Positions 46,101 to 56,596 of a stretch of 64,000 bases of DNA are shown here, in pieces. The translations under genes were made by a program, and so were the position numbers. The stretch lies in NCBI GenBank assembly GCA_000708835.1, contig DF236962.1, forward strand, positions 124,001 through 188,000. Reading direction: 5' to 3'. The notes beneath the pieces are model-generated. The model did no database searches, was not told the origin of the DNA, and was given only the letters and a program-made list of their open reading frames with translations. The stretch comes from Klebsormidium nitens (taxonomy: Eukaryota; Streptophyta; Klebsormidiophyceae; Klebsormidiales; Klebsormidiaceae). Position 1 is the first letter of the stretch; each line of letters opens with the position of its first letter.

Positions 46101-49100
46101 TTCTCCTTCCCCGGGACCTACGACTCGGTCTTACTATAGTGGGCTGCCCCTTCCCGCTCTCCCTCAGACTCGACACCCGCCGCTTAGAGCTGGCGGCCTG
46201 CGGGGAGCGACTCTCCGTTTTACAGGGCCTCTTTGGGTCACTCCTTGGGGGGTGGAGCGCGACCTGGCCGCTGAGGCAACGGTGCGCGGGCCCTGTTTTG
46301 CCCGCGGACGACCTGCGGTGTGGGCTGTTCAAGAAGGCAAGGGGAGACACGATGGCGCTGCCAGGGCCCGGCGAAGTGGGGTGGGGGGACGGGGCGGAAG
46401 AGGGCTGGATCGCTTGGAGGTGAGGAACCGGGATCTGCAGTAAGCACCCTTTGCGGCGTCGCTTTGATCGGTTGATGAGGTTGTGGTCGATTACCGACCG
46501 CAGTCGGACTTCAAGGCGAGTTTGCTCCTGAGTCGCCCAGAGAACTCCAGGTCGATAAGCGTTGACTGATGTTCTGTCGTTTGGAAACCCTACGAGGCTG
46601 GTAATGTCTTAATTGGGATATTTCTTGCTTGCGGTTGCACCAGACTCTCAGCAAGCTCTCTTGGCTTGCACACACATCCAGTTGTTGGAGGCTAAGCTGA
46701 CCTTGCAATCTGGTGCTGGTGCACATGCCAGCAGTAACGACGGCAGCTTGATTTCGCTTGACACATCTTGTCATAAGCCCAACCTTATCAACCGAGAGTG
46801 TATTGCAAGCAAGTCGAATCGGTCGCTTCTTTAATCTTCTATAGGCCATCTTCCATCTAAAGTGCGTTAGGAACAGCATCCAAACCCTTAACGCCGAAAA
46901 GCCGTGTCCGCCGCAACAGAGTTGGACCAGAACTTGCGAGCGCCAAGGAGTCTGTTGGTGACAGCTGTTCCAACTCTGCTCAACGTGCTTAACTTGATCC
47001 AATCCGTCACCGACTGCAGCCTGACAAGTTACGGCCTAACTGTGTTGCAGTTACCCCTACCCCGGAGCGGTCGGGCAAATCTTGGTCGACCTGCGGACCC
47101 TATCTTCAAGCGCCCCCCCGCTTATGTTCCGAGTCAGCTACCAGGCACAGCCAGCGAATCCTTCTACCCCCCCTGCGAGCGCAGAGGACTTCCAATGGAT
47201 CAACTGTGCAACAGCCACGTCAGCAGATGCAGCTGCCACGTCAGCGGGGGGTTTCCTGCTCATTACAACCGGCTCAGACGTCGAAGCAGTATGTTGGCGC
47301 CTCTCCTGGCTTTCAGCAACCGGGAACCCGGGGACCGCTGATCGGGACCTCACAGACCTCTCTCGGGGGGTACTGATTGCCCCTGAAAAGAACCCCCGTA
47401 GCTTGAACCCGCCTTCTCCCGGCTACTCAGGCTCTCCCTCTAGTGCTCACTCCTCCCCTGAGTTTCATAACCTCTCTTCCACCAACCATGAAACAAGCGC
47501 CCGGGCGAGACTCCCCCGGGCAGTCGACATGCTGCGCCAAGTCCAGGTTAACCCGACCGGTTCTCCGGCCAATTCGTGTCCGGTTCCCTCTCTCCCAGTG
47601 CTGGCGCCGCTTACAATCGAGCTGACGGCCGACTCGTTTGAGCTCGGGCTTCTTCACCGGGCACAAGACGGGGAAGACGAGGAGCGGGGGGCGTTGTCAA
47701 TCCGAGGGCTGAGGCTGGGCTATCATTGGTGGGCCTCGACTGCCATGACACTGGCGGTGGTCGGGGAGTGGGCGGGGGAGTATGTGGACACAGCGTGCCA
47801 GACCTACGTAAGACAATCGTTTCCTACAACCTTTTCTACGAATCGCGCAAGTAGCAGTTTCGATCGAGCTTTTGTGTGTATCAGATCGGGCGTTTGACCG
47901 TCAACTACAGCGAACGTATTGCAGCGCTGGTTTGCACTCCCTTCCTGCTGAAGGCAGGGTAGCTACATTCCTCTGTGCATAAGACCCTTCCGTGCGGGTT
48001 TTACGGGCTGACATGTGGGGTTGCCCATTTATGTCTCCCCTTACATTTAGTCCATGATAGTGTCACAACTAATAGACTTCAATGATGCTGAAGGATGGGA
48101 GTTTGCTGGAGGACTTGACATATCCTGTTCTGAGCTTGCGCCGAGCAAAGCGCTAAGTGCGTAGTTGCGTACACGTTGTCGAAAATACTCGGGTCTGCTT
48201 CCCGTATTCGCGGTTCCCTTTGACTGGGACGGCGGTCGATAACTGAGGGAGGGAGGAGCCTCGGACCAGGTTTGTCCGGTTGTCAGAATCCCTCGGTTTT
48301 CCGCTTCCTAGCAGCCCGTTTAGAAACTCCCTTCTGCTTATGCAGGAGCGGCTAGTGGAGCCTGTGGAATGCGCCCTCGTCGCCGACATCTGCTCGGTCT
48401 TGCTTCCCGGAACCCCTCTGGATGCCGCTGACCCCGCCCCCAAGACTCCAGCTTCTGCTGCCCCCCTTTTGGAAGGCCTTCCGGTGGCGCATCCCCGCAA
48501 GCCCCCCGCCGGTGTGGGCTACTCTTTCGACGTTCGAACCGAAGGCGATGTCCGAGTAAGGTTACAGAAGTCCGGACTGGAAGAAGCGCAGCGGCGCTGG
48601 GGGAAGAAAGAAGTGGCCGGGGAAAGTTCCTCGGAGGTAGAAGGAGAGATTTCGGAGGGGACGGAAAGTCGGTCGGAAGAGGAGCGGATACAATTGGGGA
48701 AGGTCTCGGGTGCTGAGAAAGGAATGGAGGGAGACGCGAAACGCGGTGAAGACATGGCAACGGGCGAGTCTGGGGGCAACGTAACGGACAGAAGCCCTGC
48801 GATCGTGCTTAGAAACGAGTCCCCAGTTCCGCTCCACTTCGGCCAGCTCGACACTAACGAAGCGTTGCTCGTTCGCCCTGGGGGGGCTTATCCTTACAAT
48901 TGGGCAGACCCCCCTGTTCTTGTTCCGGGAGCCAAACGGAAACTGCGGGTCAGGATCGCAGCGCCCTCATATGTAGATCTCCGGGAAAGTGTGGGTCCGG
49001 CTAGTTTGTGGAGTGAAGCCTTTCGTCTGAAGGCGAGCGGTGGGTTGGAGAGGCGCGTAGTGATTGACGGTCGGGGAGTTGCCCCTCTGGTTTTGAAGAT

Positions 49101-52100
49101 AGGCAAGGGGCGAAGGGGGGAGTGGAACGTATCGGTCAGTCCGGGGCTGCAGTTCGTAAACAGAACAGCGGGAGTGTTGTCGATCAGGTACCGGGGTTTG
49201 CTGCCCAAGGAGGGGTCGGATCAGGCGGACCTAGAAAGCGGTGTGGAGCTTATGACCCCTCCTCAGGACCGCGAACCGTCGAATTGCGACCAGCTGAATG
49301 GCGCTGAGGAGATAGCAAGCACTCGCATTGGGGACAAGCCCCAGAGGCAGTCTTCCCAGGAAGAGTTTGCGAGCTACTGGCATGCGGGGGAGCGCATTCT
49401 CACCGTCCCGCCGAGCGGACGAACGGCCCCCGGCGTCGGAGTGCTTCTCGTGAACCCCTCCAGCGGCGACGTCAGCGGTGACGTCAGCGACGACGATTGC
49501 CACGTGGCGCCTTCCGTGAGCGTGCTTCTGGGCTCGACGGCAGAGCAAGAGGAGGCCCAATCGGAGGGCGCCATTTGGTCTCCCTGGCTCGGTTTGGATC
49601 CCGCTCCCCCGGGGGGGCAGGCGGTACAACTCTTGACGGTTGACACTCAGAGCACGCCCGTGAGAGGGGTGCAGAGGGGGCTTCCCTCGGTGTGGTGTCA
49701 GTTGGTGTCAAGCCCCGAGGGATGCTTAACCGTCACGATTTGGCCGCTGTTCATGGCGTACAATGGGCTCCACCGGAGCGTGGATCTTCGGGTTGGGGAG
49801 GAGGGTTTCGAGTCGGTTAGCGTGCGGGTTAACGAACAGGAAGAAGTCCCGCTGCGGGCCTTGACGTCGGGCGTGGATTCCGTCGCGTTCCGGCTCGCTG
49901 CGGAAAAGGAGACTGATCCGGGGCGGAATAGCAGCGGAAACCCTGGGGACTCCGCTTTGGAGCTTAGCCAAGAGCGCTTCGGTTTACTAGACGGGTCGGG
50001 TCTGCCTGGCACAGATATTGCCGCCACTGAGAAGGGGTGTGTGGGAGGGCAGAGCGGTTTGGACGCAGAAAGTGGGGTGTGGTCTGCTCCGTTGTTGCTG
50101 GCTTCCGTTTCGGGAGTGGGGGGGCCGCTCGAGAGCGGAATGGTGGGAGAGGAGTTCAGGATACCTTCGCTGGGGGCAGTGCGCCAGCTACTGCTGACTG
50201 GAGAGGACAAGGTGAGACTCTCTTTGCATGCTGGGAATTAAGGCGATGGGGATTGCTAAGGGTTGCCAACGGCTCTCTGCTTGTATATTTTTCACACAGT
50301 TTGGTTCAATTCCAAGTGATAAAGACTGAATGGCGCAATGGTGATGAATACGATTTGTGATCCGCTTGAGGAAGAGGCACAAAGAGATCAACAGATGCTT
50401 TCGAAGTCCTTGCAGTTACAATTCGACATCGGCTGGCGCCACATGGCGTGGAGCAGCTGGGCTGTGCACTGACTGTTGCTTGTACTTTGCTGGACTGGAA
50501 TCAAAGTTGCGATACGCACTCCTGCTTGCAGCGCTTTGCTGTTACCTGGTCGGAAGGCATCAGAATCCCAAAGCATAACAAAAGGACACTTGAAAGCCTT
50601 GTGCATTCACTACGCAAATCCGCATGCTTTTTGGACAGGAGCTGGGCTGCGTCCTGGCGTCCGAGCCTTTCTCCCCGGACGTCCCCACGGTTGTCCTCTC
50701 CCTCCTCCCATACGCCGTCCTCCACAACGCGACCCACCACCCCGTCTGTATCGCCGCTGTCAGCCCACGTGGCGAAACAACGCCCGTCGCGGTCGCTCAA
50801 CCGGAGGGACACGTGGCGTTCTCCTGGCCGTCCGCTTCTTCCAGCGGCCGGCCCCGCAGGGTTCGGAGGGCGAAGATTGGCCTCAGCTTTGATCTGAGCC
50901 AACGGGGGGGTGTTCTGAGTGAATCTTTGGGGGGGGATGCCGGGACAGAGGCGAGGGGGGGTGCGGAAGCAGAAGAGATTGGGCTGTCTGCGGGGGGGGC
51001 AGGCGGAGCGTTCGTGTGGTCGAGCCCGGTATCGTTGGATGAAGGGGGACTTCACGAGGGGTCCGTGTGGGTGCCGGCAGGGGATCTGGTGGCGGAGTGC
51101 TGCTTCCTCGTGCGGATTGAAAACGTCAGGTGAGCTTTAAAATCGGTTAGCCCCGTAAAGACTGATGACCCAATTCAGCATATTATAGCCGCTTTGAATT
51201 CTTATTCAAGCACGAGAGAATCTGAGTTGTCTTGAGTTCGGCTTGTGGAGCAGAATATTTCGTTTTCTTAAAGGTGGTCTTCCTTTCAGCAGCCAAATTG
51301 TTTGCTGTCACTGTATCACGTATCGCGTCAAGTCTGCCTCTAAAGGAAGTCCGCGTTCGAAGTGCTTTCATCGTCACTCCGAGTATCCATCAAAACACAT
51401 CCCAATGCTGAATCACCCATCACTAACAACAAGCATATCTGCAAGACCTCTCGACTAGAACCCCGTATTCTTCGGCCCCTACTTCTGAACACCAACTGCG
51501 CTCCTTGCTTTTGCAGCCACAAGGACGCCTCGAGCCACTCCCCCAGTCACGTGACCTGCCACGTCAGCATCTACCCCTGGGCGCTAGCGTCCAACTTGAC
51601 CCCCTACGCGCTTTACCTCCACCCTTTCCACGCCACTTACCCGGGGGCTCCCCCCGCCGCATCTCTGGTCTGGCCCGCGCAAACCCTTCCGGGGGGGCAG
51701 AAAGAAGCCCACGTCCTGGTGCGCCGCCTGGTAAAAGAACCCCCCCCGGAGCTGACCCCCGGGCTGTCGTCAATCACGTATCGGAGCTTGTTAGACGCGC
51801 CAACAGCGGAAATCGGTTTGGAGGTAGAAGCTTTAGAATCGGTCGAACGGACGGCGTGGAGCCAGGGACCGTTGGAACCCGGTTCTAAACTTGGCACGAT
51901 TTTAGGTATCGCTGGCAATGTTGATCTTGGAACCGGGAAAAGGGATGTTTCGGAAAGAAATGTTGAGCGGCTCGGGCTGTCGTACCCCCCCGGAGGAGTC
52001 CAGGCGCTCTCCCCCTCGTTCCAGCTCGGCATGCCCGCCACTCAGCGCCGCATGCTGCTGACGTCATCCCCAGGGGGCCACGACGTCATGCTGACGTGGC

Positions 52101-54902
52101 ACGTGGTCAGCGCGGACGGCCAGGCGCATCTGGTGCTGCACGAGGACGCGCAGCCGCCGGGGGCCGTCCGGAACGAGTCGGACGCTGCGCTCGAGGTCCG
52201 AAAGGCGTCCGAAGAGGGGGAGGAAGAAAATTGCCCCACGCTAGTTGCGCCGCGCTGCGTGGCGCACTTTGATTGGGAGGGGTTGGCGGGGTTGGGGGGG
52301 GGGGGGACGTCGAAGAGGAAATGGATGAGGCGCTTCTGGTGCAGATGCGGCAGGGGGGCCGTGGTGTCAAGCTCCAGATCAGGATGGGAAATGGCTTCTG
52401 GAGCGAACCTTTTAACACTGATGGAGCGCTGAGTTTCGAGTATCCGCCGTCTTCAAAGGAGAACGCGCAAGCAGGGGGGTGGGAAGAACAAGAGGCGCTG
52501 TCGGAAGGACGGAAAACGGAAGGCGGTCAGAGCGGGATTGTAAAGGGCAATGAGAAGGGAACCGGAGACGAGGCATCGGCGGTCGACGTTTTGCAAATTC
52601 ACGAGCCGCGAGGTTCGGAAGAAACGCTGACGGTGCAAGTCGAGAGGCAGGGGGCGACCTGCTGCATTCTGGTGCGCCGCTCAGGAGGACACGCAGCGGC
52701 GGGATCCTCAGAAGCGGAAGCCTCGAGACCGGAACGATTGGAAACCGCAACGGAAACCGAAAAGGAGTTAGCTCTCCCTTCGAACCTCGCGGTCAACCTC
52801 TCCTTCGGTTCCCTGCAAGCGGCCCTCTTCGATGACGAAAGCCGCCTCTTCAGGGGGCCCGTTTCAACCACCGAAACACCCCCCCAAAACAACCCCAGCA
52901 GCCCTTCTCTCGCGTTCCTGTTCACGCTAGACGGGCTCCAATTCGAAGCCTCCCGGGTCTCCTCCCCCCGCTCGGTAGGCCTTCCCCCGGTCACGTCCTA
53001 CGATTGCCACGTGGCAGTCGCGGCCCTCCAGCTGGACAACCATCTGCTCGGGGCGAAGCTACCGGTCGTTTTGACGGTCGACTTGGGGGAGACGGGGCTT
53101 GCGGCCGCGAAACTTCGTGGCCACCCGAGCTCCAAAACCGACCCCTTCCCTGCCGCCCGGTGCTCGGTCACTTTCTTCCAACCAGTCCCTGGCCCCTCCC
53201 CCGATCTGTCCGCAGCTTGGGTCCAAAGTCTGGACGTCCGAATCCAGCCACTCGTGCTAAACATCGACGACTCGCTGCTCGCACTGTTTACACGTCTCCG
53301 GAGGCCCCCATTTCCTGCCGATGCCCTCGAGTCCTCAGCCAAATCCGCGCGGCATCCTCAGTCACAGGGCCTCCTAATCCGGACGTCTGACCTCGCCCTG
53401 GCCGACCCGCAGCTGTACGTACACTCCCTAGCGGTTTCGGACGTCCGGTTAGCGCTAACCGCGTGCGTGACCCGGCCCGTGGTTCTAGACGTCCGCGCGG
53501 CGCCGGTGCGGCTGTCCGAACTGGAGCTGCGGACGGTGTTGTTCCCGTCCGTGGTGTTAGCCCGGGGCGTCCTAGGCCACTATGTTACGGAGGCCATTTG
53601 TAACGTGCACCGGGTGGTGGGCTCTCTGGAGCTGCTCTTCAACCCCACGGGTAAGCTATCGTTCCTACCGGGGGGACGCACGTTTGGCGACCTTTTGGCT
53701 GAGCGCCTGACGCAGCTTCGCCGGGCTTGCGTAGCTCGGACACTGGTCAAAAGAGAGCCCTTTTGCGGTAGAATCCAATCAGGGCTTTTTTAAGTCCCTT
53801 TTTTCACCCGCCCCACCCACCCCTTACATCCAACACAAACAATGCTTCGCCTCCACTTGTTCATACTCCCTCATCTTGTGTCGCTGAAATGACTCCAAAG
53901 CTCTAATTGCCGTCTCCTCGAACGCTCTCTTCGGCTACACGTTGTGAAAGGCCCTCCCTGTTCTCTGGTTCTGCAGGCTTGGTGAAGAGCGTGCGCGCCG
54001 GTCTGCGCGACCTCATTCAATTGCCGCTGCAAGGCAGCCAGAACGGCGCCTTCGGCTTCCTTTGGGGACTTGGGGCAGGTGGCGCCTCTCTGTCGCGCCA
54101 CGTGTCCCGCTGGACGCTTTCCTCGGTCGCCGGCTTCAGCTCCTCGCTCTCCCGTATCTTGACCCAAGCGGGGGGGCGGGGACCCGGGCAGAACGACCCC
54201 TCTTCGGAGGAGACGGGCAACTCGGCTCAGGCCCTGTCGAGCGAGGGACCCATGTCTCCAAAGACTGGGGCTCCGACTGGCGGAGTGCTGAGCGGCGTCA
54301 GGCGGGGCCTTATCGGCGTTCTGGTGGCGCCTCTGCAGCTTGTGGCGCACACTTCCTCGGGGCTGCTCGGGCGGGAAACAGGGCCCCAGCCGCGCTTGCT
54401 GCGGGTGTCGAGCTCGCTGAGCGTGACGTCAGAGAGTGTGAATACGGGCGTTTTAGAAGAGGAGGCGGTCGAAGAGGGATCCCCCGTCCGGAGTGCGTTG
54501 CGCAGACTACGGAGCCACATTCTCACAGGCGAGCGCTTTATGCGCCACGTTGTGGTTAACTCACTAACCGTAGTGCGGGTTACCGGTCCCGTCGAGGATG
54601 TGCGTCCTATGGTTCTCGACCGGGGGAGCCTGCTCCTGAGCGACAGAGCGGTGTATGTGCTCGAATGTGGGGGCGCCCGGTTAGCGGCCCGGCTCCCTTT
54701 AACCGGCTTGTTGCTGGAAGAGGAATACGCGAGCTATGAGATTGTCCTAATCGCCGGTGCAACCGCCGGTCAGCTTCAGGCTGCGCGCACCGAGTCGGAA
54801 GCCCAAGAAGGGCGTGCTTCCGTCCAGGTTCTCGCTCGGCTTGACCGGGACACGTGGCAAGCTGTGATCCCTGTTTTTAAGCAGAGACTGTTGTACGAGT
54901 AG
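37200..54902 (+). CDS. VPS13B: VPS13B-type bridge-like lipid transfer protein
   Basis: Thirteen exons: 37200-37320, 37914-38135, 38517-41335 (contains gap), 41773-42007, 42354-42465, 43189-43831, 44125-44844, 45587-46419, 47051-47807, 48346-50211, 50639-51129, 51517-53650 and 53977-54902 (TAG). About 3960 codons, close to human VPS13B (about 4000). The chorein N-terminus reads YIKNVEGAAASDLQVSLSGG and ELQIKIPWTRLATDPIEIVL, close to VPS13B. Exon 10 carries VAB-like segments (LRNESPVPLHFGQLD, SLWSEAFRLKASGG). The end has the ATG_C region (TGLVKSVRAGLRDLIQLP, GLGAGGASLSRHVSRWTLSS, SGVRRGLIGVLVAPLQLVAH) and a final PH-like segment. Such proteins form hydrophobic grooves that move lipids between organelles; VPS13B acts at the Golgi in animals. 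The initiating exon is missing, upstream of 37200. A run of 13 G at 52294-52306 breaks the frame of exon 12; every other phase fits. Confidence 0.93.
39298..39874. other. Assembly gap inside VPS13B exon 3 (577 N)
   Basis: The frame before the gap (ALVQAAAAGWRP) and after it (GWAWNFLANEE) is the same. The exon's phase also fits the next exon, so the gap length is either right or off by a multiple of three, and about 192 codons are missing. Confidence 1.
45385..45625 (+). repeat. Tandem duplication of intron tract plus start of VPS13B exon 8
   Basis: 45507-45625 (GTTTGCAGAGGCGACC, pyrimidine tract, then TTCATCACCTTCGCCTACGA of the exon) is repeated at 45385-45501 with period about 120. In the upstream copy the exon-like part (45468-45500) is well kept, but the acceptor AG has been lost (CCGTTC instead of CCAGTTC). 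Confidence 0.9.
52294..52306 (+). other. G13 homopolymer at a frameshift in VPS13B exon 12
   Basis: Upstream the VPS13B frame reads CVAHFDWEGLAGL; downstream, GDVEEEMDEALLVQM is one frame away. The exon sum for the last three exons is one base short of a multiple of three. One G missing or two G extra in the run would repair it. A homopolymer sequencing error is the simplest explanation. Confidence 0.85.
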
Positions 54903-55720
54903 CCTGTCAGATGAAAGTAGAAGCACGTCGAAAGCGTTGCTCTTGTGCCTCTGCTACCAATTAATACTGATTTCTGCTCCTGGTGGAGTTTTGCAACTCA
55001 AGCTTTGACTTCTAAAAGCAGTGATACTTACTTACAAGCTCAGAAGGAGCAGGCTCGCAAAAGATGAGAATCTGACTCTGAAAAGGTGAATTCCATGTGA
55101 TTCCGACGTGCCGCCAGGCAATGATCCTCTGGCATGCCAGTCTCAGAGTCAGCCCCCATATGCATTGATGGTAACTTCCATGCGCAATCGATCAACGGAC
55201 CATGTCTCAAAGAATTTGTGTGTGGCATTGCATTGCGGGGATATAGCAGCTCGCGAGACCATTAGTGTTCGCACTGATTGGTCCCATGCAAACAGTCATG
55301 CATGCAAAAGGTACGGATGCGCGAGCTTCGAAACATTAACCCGACGAGATTTTTGATCTACGTTTAAGTGGCTCTATTTTGATGCATGTACTTGGGCATA
55401 TGACATCGATCATGATCCTGTAGTAAATGATTATGTACCTTAAAAGAAGATGATTACAATTTGAATTGTGGTCGCACCGAGCTATCATGCATGCATTCTG
55501 CCCATGACCATTACAATTTGCCAAAGGGTTATTTGCAATTGAATGGTCCTAGCTAGTCTTAAAAAGGGAAGAATGAACGGTATGATCCACACAATCTGAC
55601 TTCGCAGAAAATCTCTATTGCAATTTGAACCTTGTTAGCTTGTCCGGAGTTCAATTCCCTAGAGCCTTGCATCCGTCAGTGGCTCCAGGTTTAACAAACA
55701 TTCCAGATCGTCATATCTAC
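54903..55720. other. Short convergent intergenic region
   Basis: Lies between the VPS13B stop (plus strand) and the end of the KAP gene (minus strand). It is AT-rich and should hold both 3' untranslated regions. No other feature seen. Confidence 0.5.
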
Positions 55721-56596
55721 CTACGAGGTAAGACACAGGCCAGCGCTAAAGCACCGAAAGTACATCAGGTCCTCGTAAGAAATGCTCCCGCACTCCTTCG
55801 TTGTAGAGACCTGCAGAGCCTTTTCCTGAAACAAGGCAAACTTCTCGCAAGTCTGTTTCCAATCAACCAGCTCTTGGTCTACCTCATTCTTTGCCTCGAG
55901 CAACGCCTTCTCCTTGTCCGCATCCCACAGCACTTTTCGAATGCCGTTCAGACTCGCTTGCTTGGATTCTGCCACTCCGACCTTTTCCCGAATAGCCTGA
56001 AGAAGGGCCTCCAGAATGTCCTGAGGGGATCCCGTGTCCTGAGGGGAGCCCGTATTTTGAGAGGGCCCCACGTCCTGTTGGGCGCCCATGGCCTGAGGTG
56101 GTCCCGTGTCCCGAGGGGGGCCCGTCGAGGGGGCGCGGCATATCGCCCTGATCAGAGGGGCCACCTTGGAAAAAGCGGCGACCAGCACGACCCACGTCAC
56201 CAGGTGTATCCTCCATCTGGTGTACAAGGTGCCGCTCACGTGATCTCGCTGCAGTAGAACTCGATATGCGAGGCGGTAATTGTTGATCATCGACTTGATC
56301 TGGCGCGGGTTATCCGGCAGGAAGGCAACGTAGTATGTGCCCAACAGCTCGGCTGCGACTCCGTCCCGCCCCTCCACTCCTACGGTCATTTCCTCCCCGT
56401 CCTCGACCCGCTGATCACCGTCCTTGACCCGCTGATAACCGCCCAGTCTTCGTTGCAGATATAGAAGTTTCCGCCACGCTCCAAACTCCGCCATTCTTGG
56501 TTTATGAGGAGATGCAATATCATCTTCGGGTGCTGCGGCTGCCCGATATTGAGTTACCAAGTCGTCCCTTGCTGTAGCAGCTCGAGCGTCTCCTTC
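55721..56596 (-). CDS. C-terminal part of the LRR-KAP NTPase, after an in-frame TGA
   Basis: This frame follows directly on the LRR-KAP frame, separated only by the TGA at 56599-56597; the first Met inside it is at 56560. It encodes LPDNPRQIKSMINNYRLAYR, typical of the region after the NTPase core of KAP proteins, where an N-P-R-x-I-K motif precedes a helix. A hydrophobic segment follows (VTWVVLVAAFSKVAPLIRAI), then a stretch of imperfect Thr-Gly-Pro-Gln-Asp repeats and a charged helical tail. It is therefore best read as the same protein, either broken by a nonsense mutation or rejoined by splicing or readthrough I cannot demonstrate. Separate translation is possible but less likely. Confidence 0.65.
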   Translation of the reverse strand, partial: EGDARAATARDDLVTQYRAAAAPEDDIASPHKPRMAEFGAWRKLLYLQRRLGGYQRVKDGDQRVEDGEEMTVGVEGRDGVAAELLGTYYVAFLPDNPRQIKSMINNYRLAYRVLLQRDHVSGTLYTRWRIHLVTWVVLVAAFSKVAPLIRAICRAPSTGPPRDTGPPQAMGAQQDVGPSQNTGSPQDTGSPQDILEALLQAIREKVGVAESKQASLNGIRKVLWDADKEKALLEAKNEVDQELVDWKQTCEKFALFQEKALQVSTTKECGSISYEDLMYFRCFSAGLCLTS

